Assembly: GCA_030837785.1 (NCBI GenBank)
Contig: JAUQYA010000113.1
Span: forward strand, 1 to 64,000
Source of the DNA: Albidovulum sp.
Lineage (GTDB): Bacteria; Pseudomonadota; Alphaproteobacteria; Rhodobacterales; Rhodobacteraceae
Reading direction: 5' to 3'
Length of the DNA stretch: 64,000 nt
Shown here: positions 7,702-14,572 of the stretch, one piece after another
Layout of the letters: every line of letters begins with the position of its first letter
How positions within the stretch are numbered: the first letter of the stretch is position 1
The notes under the pieces: generated by a model
What the model saw: only the letters and a program-made list of their open reading frames with translations
What the model was told of the DNA's origin: nothing
Database searches by the model: none
Program-made: the position numbers and the translations under genes

Positions 7702-7969
7702 CATGCGCACGTGGCAGGTCGAGCGCCGCAAGCGCACACGGCATCTGATCGAACTCGGCGGCCTCGTCGTCAAGACCGGCATTGTCGACCTCACCGGCGA
7801 TGATCGCGCCACCATCCTCGGCGCGCTCATCTGGATCGCCCAAAAGCTCCAGAGCGATGAACGCGAGAAGGCGCTGACGCTCTGGGCGACGAGGGGGAGG
7901 CAGGCGTTCGCGGCTGAGCGCGACGCCTGGAATTTCACCGCCGCGCAGGACCGCCGTGATGGGGCGTGA
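7631..7969 (+). CDS. traD: Conjugal transfer protein TraD-like
   Basis: The conserved part, TWQVERRKRTRHLIELGGLV followed by VKTGIVDLTGDDRATILGAL, matches the small TraD protein encoded beside TraC in Ti-type transfer regions. The longest frame starts at a GTG at 7631 inside traC and encodes 112 residues; an ATG at 7703, two bases after the traC stop, would give 88 residues and is equally plausible. In complete systems traG follows. Here the sequence turns within 220 bases into unrelated cargo, so the transfer operon is truncated. Confidence 0.8.
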   Translation: MTQAALRRNQAARHRHQAAQARHDMRTWQVERRKRTRHLIELGGLVVKTGIVDLTGDDRATILGALIWIAQKLQSDEREKALTLWATRGRQAFAAERDAWNFTAAQDRRDGA

Positions 7970-8184
7970 GCGGTGGCGGGCGGCGCGGAGACCCCACATA
8001 TCGCAGCGCTGCCCGCCATCGCGCTGTTAGGGCAGCCTTTCCGCTGCCACCCTTATAATTAACGTATGCAATTACTTGAAGCTTCTCTTCGCGCCAACGT
8101 TCGAGGACCCCATACAACCGTGATGAATCTCATTTCTAAAGGATACTGAATTATCGCGTTTCCAATCGGTAACCGGAGGTAGCG

Positions 8185-8612
8185 ATGGCGCTGAAAATGC
8201 GACGCAACAGGGGAGCGGCGACGCCCGAGTCCTGCCCGCTTCTCGAATGCATGGCGATCATCGGCGAGGCCTGGACGCCGAACATCATCTGGTACCTGCG
8301 CAGTGGTCCGCGCCGGTTCAGCGAGCTGCGCGCAGACATTCCGCAGATCTCGCAAAGGTCCTGACGACCCGGCTGCGCGAACTGGAGGGGGTCGGCGTGG
8401 TCGAACGGACGGTGATGCCGACCTCGCCGCCCTCGGTGGAATATGCGCTGAACGAACTCGGTCGGCGCCTCGTCCCGGCGATCAAGGCCATCGCCGAGGT
8501 CGGCGAGGAACTGCAGCGCCGCGCCGCCGATGACGCCATCGACGGTGGCGAAACGCCGAGGTTGAAAGATTTCCGCGCCACACGCGCCCGGGAAGCTGCG
8601 CAAGAGCGGTAG
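8185..8612 (+). pseudogene. HxlR-family transcriptional regulator, frameshifted
   Basis: The frame from ATG 8185 (preceded by GGAGGT) encodes an HxlR winged helix, CPLLECMAIIGEAWTPNIIW then LRSGPRRFSELRADIPQIS, and stops prematurely at 8362-8364. The rest of the domain, KVLTTRLRELEGVGVVERTV then PTSPPSVEYALNELG, continues in another frame to 8612. Restoring one base near 8350 (TCG-CAA to TCG-GCA) rejoins the two halves without loss, so a single-base deletion is the simplest explanation; a sequencing error is possible. HxlR proteins sense quinones, aldehydes or oxidants and control nearby redox genes, here presumably the convergent AhpD-like gene. Confidence 0.85.
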
Positions 8613-8641
8613 CGGCCGGGCGGCGGATCCGCCCGGCCGCT
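8611..8641. terminator. Hairpin between convergent genes
   Basis: A perfect 13-base stem AGCGGCCGGGCGG / CCGCCCGGCCGCT with a five-base loop covers the junction between the end of the HxlR gene and the end of the AhpD-like gene. There is no T tract on either strand, so its efficiency as an intrinsic terminator is uncertain; it may act as a bidirectional transcript end. Confidence 0.55.
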
Positions 8642-8646
8642 CCGGA

Positions 8647-9189
8647 TCACGCCGCGACCGCCTTGCGCACGGGGAAGTCGATGTCGGTGGCGGCGACGTG
8701 GTTGAGGTAGTTGGTGAAGATGTTCGCCACCACATTCGCCACCGCCTCGACGATGTCGGCCTCGGTCAGCCCGGCGTCCCGCGCCGCATCGAGGTCCGCG
8801 TCGGCGACCAGACCCTTCGCCGCCACGATGGCGACCGCGAGTTTCAGGATCGCCGCCGTGCGCGGGTCATCGGCTCGGCCGGCGAGATGCGCCTTCACCG
8901 CCTCGGGTGCGACTTTCAGCCCGGCCGAGATCGCGGAATGCGCCGAGGCGCAGTAGTCGCAGGCGTTGGCGCCGGCAACGGCCAGCGCGATCGCCTCGCG
9001 GGTGCGGGCGTCGAATCCGCCGCGTCCGAGCGCTTCCCCAAGACTGAGAAGCCCGGTCAGCACCGCGGGCTGGTTCGCGGCGACGCGGTAGAGGTTCGGC
9101 ACCATGCCGATCTTGCCCTTGATGGCGGTGAAGAGTGCGGCGGCCTCGGGGTTGGCGGCGGCGTCGGAAATCTGGGTGATACGAGCCAT
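8647..9189 (-). CDS. Carboxymuconolactone decarboxylase / AhpD-like protein
   Basis: A 180-residue helical protein of the CMD/AhpD family, with the signature REAIALAVAGANACDYCASA followed by His84. The CxxC pair (Cys77, Cys80) and His84 form the alkylhydroperoxidase active site, so it probably reduces peroxides using a thiol donor. The start MARITQ is preceded by AAAGGACAT. It is transcribed leftward with the SPW membrane protein upstream (29-base gap), and a frameshifted HxlR regulator converges on it. The combination HxlR - CMD - SPW/DoxX is common in oxidative-stress loci. Confidence 0.88.
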   Translation of the reverse strand: MARITQISDAAANPEAAALFTAIKGKIGMVPNLYRVAANQPAVLTGLLSLGEALGRGGFDARTREAIALAVAGANACDYCASAHSAISAGLKVAPEAVKAHLAGRADDPRTAAILKLAVAIVAAKGLVADADLDAARDAGLTEADIVEAVANVVANIFTNYLNHVAATDIDFPVRKAVAA

Positions 9190-9218
9190 TGGATATGTCC
9201 TTTCGATAGGCAGGGGGA

Positions 9219-9581
9219 TCAGGCCGCGACCATCGCGGTTTCGGGTTTTGAGAGTCCGATGACCGCGACGACGGCTGCGCCGTTCAGCCAGTAGTAGGCG
9301 GCGTCGAGCCCGGAAAAGCCGAGCGCGAAGGGCAGGATCAGGAAGAGGAGGCCGACCGCCAGATCGACTGCGAGGTGCAGCTTGTAGGGCAGCACGCGGA
9401 TCACGCCGAGGTGGTGGTCGGTGAACACGGTCAGCAGGAAGGCCGCGACGCCCACGACCGGCGAGATCGTGAAGGCGAGTGGATTGGAGGTGCCGAGACC
9501 GAGCAGGAACGGCAGGGTGATGAGGGCCAGCGCGACGGGGTAGTCGAGCCAGGCATGGATGGTCTTGGTGACGAAGCGCAT
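9219..9581 (-). CDS. SPW-repeat-like membrane protein
   Basis: A 120-residue integral membrane protein with about four transmembrane segments, for example YPVALALITLPFLLGLG, VVGVAAFLLTVF, LAVGLLFLILPFALGF and YYWLNGAAVVAVIGL. Two segments share the pattern ending LPF.LG, as in SPW-repeat proteins. The function of this family is not established. It lies directly upstream of the AhpD-like gene and on the same strand, so both are probably cotranscribed from a promoter between 9582 and 9718. Confidence 0.75.
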   Translation of the reverse strand: MRFVTKTIHAWLDYPVALALITLPFLLGLGTSNPLAFTISPVVGVAAFLLTVFTDHHLGVIRVLPYKLHLAVDLAVGLLFLILPFALGFSGLDAAYYWLNGAAVVAVIGLSKPETAMVAA

Positions 9582-9718
9582 AGCGCAGGGTCCTTTCGGT
9601 TGGGGATCACACGACGAGCGACGCCGTCGTAGCCTCCAACCTAAGGGTATCGCTGCGGACGATGAATTTCAGATAGTCCACATCATATTGCAGATCGTCC
9701 GAAAGTTCGGACGCAGCA

Positions 9719-10675
9719 CTAAGCTGCCTCGTGACGCGCGATGCCGGACCGCCGGAAGGCGGCGGGCGACACGCCGATCTCGTTCTTGAAGACCCGGCTG
9801 AACGCGGATTCCGAGGCATAGCCCGAGACTTCGGCCGCGTCGGCAACCGAGAGCCCCTGCGCCGCCAGCGCCTCGCGCGCGATCTGCATCCGCCAGGACG
9901 TGACATAGGCCATCGGTGTCACGCCGAGTCGGTCCGAGAACCGCTCGGCGAAGCCCGTCCGCGACAGCCCCGCCTCGCGGGCGAGGTTGGCGACCGTCCA
10001 GTCGGCGGTCGGCGCGCGGTGAAAGGCGGTCAGCGCCCGCGCCAGATGGGGGTCGGCAAAACCGGCCACGCCACAGTCTGTCTCGTGCTCCGCCTCGATA
10101 TGAGCGCGGATCGCCTGGGCGAAGATCGCCTCGGACATCTTCAGAGCGATCAGATCGCCGCCGAGACGTGCGCCGCCGGCCTCTGCCCCGATGACCTTGA
10201 GCGTGGCTTCGAGCCAGGGGCCTGCCTCCTCTCCATAGCCGCGCAGGTGGATGAACGGGGGCAGGCGGTCGAACAGCAGGTGTCGGGACCCTTCGGCCAG
10301 CGCGAAGTGCCCGCATATCAGCTGCGTGTCACGCGGGCTCTCGTCGCCGCCCCAGACCAGCGTCCCATGACCCGGAAACCAGGACCGGGACAGCACGTCG
10401 TCCAGCGGCAAGGCCTCGTCGGGTCCGGTGTGACGGCAGCACAGGACATGTGCCGCTCCGTGCGGAATCACGATCAGGTCGCCTTGCGCCAGGTGCACGG
10501 GAACCGGCACCCCCGCTACACGCACCAGCGCCTCGCCCCGATGGGCAAAGTGGAAACGCGCCACGTCGCGGAAGGCGGGCACGCGAACGCCCCAGGGCTC
10601 CGTGAAGCTCGTTCGGAAATAGAGCGTACCACGAAGCGAGAGGCGGGTGAGGATGTCGCTGAGCAGGTCCAACAT
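9719..10675 (-). CDS. AraC-family regulator with cupin sensor domain
   Basis: A 318-residue protein with an N-terminal cupin_6-type domain (RGTLYFRTSFTEPWGVRVPA; HLAQGDLIVIPHGAAHVL) and a C-terminal AraC double helix-turn-helix (WTVANLAREAGLSRTGFAER and VADAAEVSGYASESAFSRVF). Members with this layout often sit beside SPW, CMD or DoxX genes and control them. I chose the ATG at 10675, where the family similarity begins; the frame stays open upstream to 10777. It is read divergently from the DUF4142 gene, with about 140 bases between them. Confidence 0.88.
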   Translation of the reverse strand: MLDLLSDILTRLSLRGTLYFRTSFTEPWGVRVPAFRDVARFHFAHRGEALVRVAGVPVPVHLAQGDLIVIPHGAAHVLCCRHTGPDEALPLDDVLSRSWFPGHGTLVWGGDESPRDTQLICGHFALAEGSRHLLFDRLPPFIHLRGYGEEAGPWLEATLKVIGAEAGGARLGGDLIALKMSEAIFAQAIRAHIEAEHETDCGVAGFADPHLARALTAFHRAPTADWTVANLAREAGLSRTGFAERFSDRLGVTPMAYVTSWRMQIAREALAAQGLSVADAAEVSGYASESAFSRVFKNEIGVSPAAFRRSGIARHEAA

Positions 10676-10815
10676 GGCGAGCAGTCTATCAGCAATTTCA
10701 GAGGCGTCCAGAAGCCTGAACGATCTAATATGAAATCCGGACTTTCCGCCATTCAAAGGACGGATCACTTCGGGCAAACCGGTGGCGTTGAAACCACCAA
10801 CCCGGAGCTACAGCC

Positions 10816-11343
10816 ATGAAGACCCTGACCCTTGCCCTCGGGCTTGCCCTCGCCGCCACCGGCCTCGCCGCTCAGGCGGACGAGGCGATGAACGACCTCG
10901 AGATCGCCCACACCGCCTACACGGCGGGCGGGCTCGACATCCGCTATGCGCATCTGGCGCTGGCGATTTCCGAGAACGCGGCGGTTCGCGATTTCGCCCA
11001 GACGATGATCCGCGACCACACGGCGGTGAACGAGGCGGCCGGCGCGCTGATCACCGAACTGAAGGTGACGCCGCAGGACAACGCGCTTTCGCAGGCGCTG
11101 GTCGAGGGCGCCGCCGCCAAGCGCGCCGAATTGATGGCGCTGAGCGGCAACGCCTTCGACTGCGCCTATGCGGAGAATGAGCTTGGCTACCATCAGGTCG
11201 TCAACAAGACCGTCGCCGAGAGCTTCATCCCCGCCGTCACGGTGGCGCCGCTGAAGGCGCTGCTCGAGGATGCTCTGGTGACCTTCAAGGCGCACGAGCA
11301 GCACGCCGAGCACATGGTCGCGGGGCTGACGTGCGCGGGCTGA
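10816..11343 (+). CDS. DUF4142 secreted protein
   Basis: A 175-residue protein with a cleavable signal peptide (KTLTLALGLALAATGLAAQA, cut near Ala21-Asp22) and a four-helix DUF4142 domain (NDLEIAHTAYTAGGLDIRYA; FAQTMIRDHTAVNEAA). DUF4142 has a ferritin-like helical fold and is frequent in stress-induced periplasmic proteins; its biochemical role is unknown. The final codons overlap the next gene, a cupredoxin, by 13 bases, implying coupled translation and a shared periplasmic task. Confidence 0.85.
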   Translation: MKTLTLALGLALAATGLAAQADEAMNDLEIAHTAYTAGGLDIRYAHLALAISENAAVRDFAQTMIRDHTAVNEAAGALITELKVTPQDNALSQALVEGAAAKRAELMALSGNAFDCAYAENELGYHQVVNKTVAESFIPAVTVAPLKALLEDALVTFKAHEQHAEHMVAGLTCAG

Positions 11344-11699
11344 CACCCCTCACGCGCCGCGGGTTTGGCCGGGGGCTGGGCGCAGCCCTGTCCCTGGCCG
11401 GACTGCCGGTGATCGCGCGCGCCCACAGCGGTACGCACGAGGTAGAGGTGCGCATGGCCAGCTTCGCTTTCGATCCGGCAAGCGTCGAAGTCCTTGTAGG
11501 CGACAGCATCACCTGGACAAACGCCGATCTTGCGCCGCACACCGCCACGGCCGAAGACGGCACTTGGGATACTGGCACGCTCGAGCGCGGCGGACGCGGA
11601 CGCATCACCTTCGACGCGCCCGGCGACTATTCCTACTTCTGCGCCTATCACCCCCACATGAAAGGAACCGTCACCGTTCGGACCCGGTCCGGAGCCTGA
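11331..11699 (+). CDS. Plastocyanin/amicyanin-like cupredoxin
   Basis: A 122-residue type 1 copper protein. The N-terminus has a twin-arginine-like signal (RRGFGRGLGAALSLAGLPV) followed by one cupredoxin domain. The copper ligands are visible: His in LAPHTATA and Cys-His-Met in YFCAYHPHMKG. It would act in the periplasm as a small electron carrier or copper binder. It overlaps the DUF4142 gene. The island also carries redox genes, and a copper export locus lies just beyond its right end, though that locus has its own regulator. Confidence 0.9.
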   Translation: MRGLTPLTRRGFGRGLGAALSLAGLPVIARAHSGTHEVEVRMASFAFDPASVEVLVGDSITWTNADLAPHTATAEDGTWDTGTLERGGRGRITFDAPGDYSYFCAYHPHMKGTVTVRTRSGA

Positions 11700-11771
11700 C
11701 GCGCGCACGGGCCGCCTTGCCCCCCGACACGCCCCCGGGCGGCCCGCGCGCCATTTCCAGGAGAGAATGGA

Positions 11772-12464
11772 ATGACCCTTCCCATCGCCCTCGTCAGCCA
11801 CGCGCTGTGCCCCTATGTCCAGCGCATCGCCATCGCGCTCTCCGAGAAGGGCGTCGCGCACGAGCGCGTCACCGTCGATCTGTCGAACAAGCCCGGCTGG
11901 TTCCTCGCGCTCTCGCCCCTCGGGCGGACGCCGGTCCTGAAGGTCGGCGAGGCGGCGCTGTTTGAATCCGCCGCGATCCTCGAATTTCTCGAGGACACGC
12001 AGCTCCATCCGCTCCACCCCGCCGACCCGGTCGAGCGCGCGCGGCACCGCGCCTGGATCGGCTTCGCCTCGGAATGCCTGAGCGACATCGCCGGGTTCTA
12101 CACCGTCCCCGATTCCGGGACGCTCGAGCGGAAGGCTGCGGCGCTCCACGCCCGGTTCCGGGTGATGGAAGGCCAGCTTGGCCCCGGCCCCTGGTTCGCC
12201 GGAGAGCAATTCAGCCTGGTCGATGCGGTCTTCGCGCCGGTGTTCCGCTACTTTGAAACCTTCGACCGGATCGGCGATTTCGGCGTCTTCGATGGCCTGC
12301 CGGGGATGGCCGAATGGCGTCGCGCATTGGCCGGGAGACCTTCGGTGCGGAACGCGGTCACGGCGGAGTATGCCGAAAGGCTCGCCGACTTCCTGCGCCG
12401 CAGGGACAGCGCGCTGTCGCGGATGATGGAGCCGTCCGGCCTCACGCTCCGGCAAACGGCATGA
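11772..12464 (+). CDS. Glutathione S-transferase family protein
   Basis: A 230-residue soluble GST: thioredoxin-like N-domain with SHALCPYVQRIAIALSEKG (Cys active-site type, as in omega/beta-like GSTs), the glutathione-binding LGRTPVLKVGEAALFESAAI segment, and a helical C-domain (GPWFAGEQFSLVDAVFAPV). It probably conjugates or reduces with glutathione during electrophile or oxidant stress. A ribosome binding site AGGAGAG precedes the ATG. Its stop overlaps the next ATG (ATGA), marking the first member of a translationally coupled series. Confidence 0.92.
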   Translation: MTLPIALVSHALCPYVQRIAIALSEKGVAHERVTVDLSNKPGWFLALSPLGRTPVLKVGEAALFESAAILEFLEDTQLHPLHPADPVERARHRAWIGFASECLSDIAGFYTVPDSGTLERKAAALHARFRVMEGQLGPGPWFAGEQFSLVDAVFAPVFRYFETFDRIGDFGVFDGLPGMAEWRRALAGRPSVRNAVTAEYAERLADFLRRRDSALSRMMEPSGLTLRQTA

Positions 12465-12976
12465 CCGGCGCCGTCCCCGCCCTCCGCTTCGCGCGGCTGA
12501 CCGAGGTGCCGCTCGGGGACCTCCTTGCGCACATGTCGGATCCGCGCCTGCGCGCGCACATGCCATTGCTGACGGGCAACTGGGGCGAGGCGGAGGCGCG
12601 GGCCTTCGTGGCGGCCAAGGAGGCGTGGTGGGCGCGCGACGGTCTCGGTCACTGGGCCTTCCTGGCGGATGGCCAGTATGTCGGCTGGGGCGGCTTCCAG
12701 AAGGAAGGCGAGGAATGGGACTACGGCCTCGTGCTGCGGCCGCAGGATTTCGGGCTTGGCCAGCGGATCACGCGGGCGGCGCTCGACTTCGCGCGGGCCG
12801 ATCCGCGCATTCCCTTCGTCACCTTCCTCCTGCCGCCCTCGCGCCGCAACCTCGGTGCGCTGCACCGGATGGGGGCACAGTCTGCCGGTCGGCAGGACCA
12901 CTCCGGCGCGACATTCCTGAAGTACCGCCTAGACACCCCATCAGCCAACGACCTGCAGCAGGGAGGGAACTCATGA
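12461..12976 (+). CDS. GNAT-type N-acetyltransferase
   Basis: A 171-residue protein of the GNAT acetyltransferase family (Acetyltransf_3 type), with LRFARLTEVPLGDLLAHMSD at the N-terminus, GHWAFLADGQYVGWGGFQ in the central sheet and an acetyl-CoA-binding region FGLGQRITRAALDFARAD. The substrate cannot be inferred. Both ends overlap neighbours by four bases (ATGA at 12461-12464 and 12973-12976), so it is coupled to the GST and the VOC gene. Confidence 0.82.
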   Translation: MTGAVPALRFARLTEVPLGDLLAHMSDPRLRAHMPLLTGNWGEAEARAFVAAKEAWWARDGLGHWAFLADGQYVGWGGFQKEGEEWDYGLVLRPQDFGLGQRITRAALDFARADPRIPFVTFLLPPSRRNLGALHRMGAQSAGRQDHSGATFLKYRLDTPSANDLQQGGNS

Positions 12977-13362
12977 CAATCATCGACCATCTGAGCCTCG
13001 GAGTTGCCGACGTTCCGGCGGCGCACGTTTTCTATAGCCGCGTCTTGGATACCTTCGGCATCCGCTGCCTGGCCGAGGGAGAGGGATTCGCCGCCTTCGG
13101 CCGCGACCGCATAGCCTTTCTGTTGCTGACTCCCTTCGATGGCGGACTTGCCTCGGCGGGCAACGGCGCTCACGTAGCCTTCGCTGCGCCGGCTCGCGAG
13201 GCGGTCGCAAGGGCCCATGCCGCGGGCCTCGACGCCGGGGCAATCGACGAGGGAGCTCCGGGTGTGCGTGCCGCCTATCCGATGCCCGGCGTCTTCGCCG
13301 CCTATCTGCGCGACCCCTGGGGCAACAAGATCGAACTGGTCCATGGCGTATTCAGCGCCTAA
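12973..13362 (+). CDS. VOC-family (glyoxalase-like) protein
   Basis: A 129-residue vicinal-oxygen-chelate domain: IDHLSLGVADVPAAHVFYSR at the start and YLRDPWGNKIELVHG at the end supply the expected metal ligands (His and Glu). This size fits a single-domain glyoxalase/bleomycin-resistance type protein; such proteins detoxify aldehydes, epoxides or antibiotics. The specific substrate is unknown. The ATG overlaps the upstream stop by four bases, and the next gene begins 20 bases before this one ends. Confidence 0.87.
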   Translation: MTIIDHLSLGVADVPAAHVFYSRVLDTFGIRCLAEGEGFAAFGRDRIAFLLLTPFDGGLASAGNGAHVAFAAPAREAVARAHAAGLDAGAIDEGAPGVRAAYPMPGVFAAYLRDPWGNKIELVHGVFSA

Positions 13363-13960
13363 TCACGGCCCGGCCGAGATCGAACGGCTGCGCACGCAAG
13401 TCGCCGCCTGCACGGCATGTGCGGACCTGCCCCTCGGGCCGCGTCCGATCGTTCAGATCGGTGCAGGCGCGCGCATTCTGATCGCGGGCCAGGCACCGGG
13501 GCGGCGGACGCATCTTGCTGGGCGCCCATTCGACGACGCTTCAGGGGTGCGGCTGAGACATTGGCTCGGCCTCGACGAGGCCACCTTTTGGGATCCTGCG
13601 AAGGTTGCCATCCTGCCTATGGGATTCTGCTATCCAGGAACCGGCCGATCGGGCGACCTGCCTCCGCGCCCCGAATGCGCGCTCCGCTGGCGGCAGCTAC
13701 TGCTCGACGCTCTTTCCAATGTGCGCCTCACCGTGGTGATCGGACGCCACGCGCAGGCCTGGCACCTGCCGGAGACGATCGGTCTGTCACTGGCCGAGTC
13801 GATGCAGGACTGGCGCGCGCGCTGGCCCGGGACGATCCTTCTGCCCCACCCGAGTCCGCGAAATGCGGGCTGGTTCCGGCGCAACGCCTGGTTCGAAACG
13901 GAACTTCTGCCCGTCTTGCGCGCCCGAGTCGCCAGACTTCTCGGTGATTTGTCGTCCTGA
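13343..13960 (+). CDS. Uracil-DNA glycosylase family protein
   Basis: A 205-residue protein of the UDG superfamily. It has CTACADLPLGPRPIVQIGAG then ARILIAGQAPGRRTHLAGRP, corresponding to the GxxPG water-activating loop, and the C-terminal LPHPSPRNAGWFRRN segment, matching the HPSP substrate loop. Such proteins remove uracil or damaged bases. It starts within the VOC gene, in a different frame. An upstream open stretch in the same frame (13217 onward) is the antisense of nothing known and is excluded because family similarity starts at 13343. It is the last gene of the cargo array. Confidence 0.85.
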   Translation: MAYSAPNHGPAEIERLRTQVAACTACADLPLGPRPIVQIGAGARILIAGQAPGRRTHLAGRPFDDASGVRLRHWLGLDEATFWDPAKVAILPMGFCYPGTGRSGDLPPRPECALRWRQLLLDALSNVRLTVVIGRHAQAWHLPETIGLSLAESMQDWRARWPGTILLPHPSPRNAGWFRRNAWFETELLPVLRARVARLLGDLSS

Positions 13961-14168
13961 CGTGTTTCTTGGGAAGGACCAGTGCGCACGCTGCAGTTTG
14001 TCTTTGGAGATGCGGCGGATGCCGCTCTCCCCAGACGGCATCGCGATGTGCCATACCCGTGGTGTCGAAGTGCAAGCAGCAGGACTGAGTATCAATAGAT
14101 GAGGTTTCAGATTAAATGAAAGCAATTGACTTAACTTAGGGTGGAGAAGGTTGGACGTCAGGCCCGTC

Positions 14169-14178
14169 CCCTCCGCCA
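14169..14178. repeat. Proposed right attachment site (attR core)
   Basis: CCCTCCGCCA repeats the 3' end of the tRNA-Ser gene (624-633) in direct orientation. Reading the minus strand leftwards from 14178 gives TGG CGG AGG GGA CGG GCC TGA. In an excised circle this would follow the recombinase codon for Lys533 and end the protein after Trp-Arg-Arg-Gly-Arg-Ala. The 180 bases between the glycosylase gene and this point contain no other gene I can see. Confidence 0.5.
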
Positions 14179-14204
14179 ACCTGCTTCGCGGCTTTCAGTG
14201 TTTT

Positions 14205-14446
14205 ATGTTTTATGTCTACTTATTGGAAGTCTCTCATCGAACGAACAGCGCTATGTGGGAATGACGACCGATCTCAAACGGCGCCTCCAAGAACACAACG
14301 CCGGTAAATCTTACCATACCTCCAAATTCAAACCGTGGCGGCTGGTAACCTATGTCGCGTTTTCCGATCGGGCCAAGGCGGAATCTTTCGAGCGCTATCT
14401 CAAATCCGGCTCAGGTCACGCCTTCGCCAACAGACGCCTATGGTAG
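14205..14446 (+). pseudogene. GIY-YIG endonuclease-like gene with frameshift
   Basis: The ATG at 14205 begins MFYVYLLE, the expected first strand of a GIY-YIG domain. The rest, SLSSNEQRYVGMTTDLKRRL then HNAGKSYHTSKFKPWRLVTY and the C-terminal KSGSGHAFANRR, lies in another frame. One missing base near 14226-14228 explains the change. A longer frame beginning at a GTG at 14141 reaches the domain without a shift but loses the canonical start and runs through the att copy, so I do not favour it. These small single-domain nucleases are common in Rhizobiales; their role is unclear. Confidence 0.7.
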
Positions 14447-14572
14447 GGCTATGGCGTAAACGTAGTGATCATCACTACCGTTCGTGGTCCGCCACGTTCA
14501 GCATTGTCCAGCCCGGACAGTCAGGCGACAAGCCTCCCCGGCAAACGCCATCATGCACTGGCTTCCGCGCAT

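Larger units (their letters stand above)
631..14178. mobile_element. Integrative mobilizable island in tRNA-Ser
   Basis: The segment starts at the tRNA-Ser 3' end with a serine recombinase and contains an AlpA-type regulator, a toxin-antitoxin pair, an oriT-like site, a Ti-type relaxase and TraC/TraD homologues, followed by redox and stress cargo genes. It lacks a coupling protein (TraG) and any mating-pair genes, so it would need a helper for transfer. The right end is inferred from a ten-base copy of the tRNA 3' end at 14169-14178. The module up to about 8000 is clearly mobile DNA. Inclusion of the cargo between 8185 and 14168 rests on the repeat and on a stop codon restored in the predicted circle. 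Confidence 0.55.

Noticed and set aside
7974..8063. 29-codon frame starting GTG at 7974 after traD
   Set aside because: No ribosome binding site, no similarity to the N-terminus of TraG, and no continuation; probably non-coding boundary sequence.
14141..14446. GIY-YIG gene starting at GTG 14141 without frameshift
   Set aside because: This start gives a non-homologous leader read from the att copy and replaces the canonical MFYVYLL by an altered sequence; the frameshift explanation fits better.
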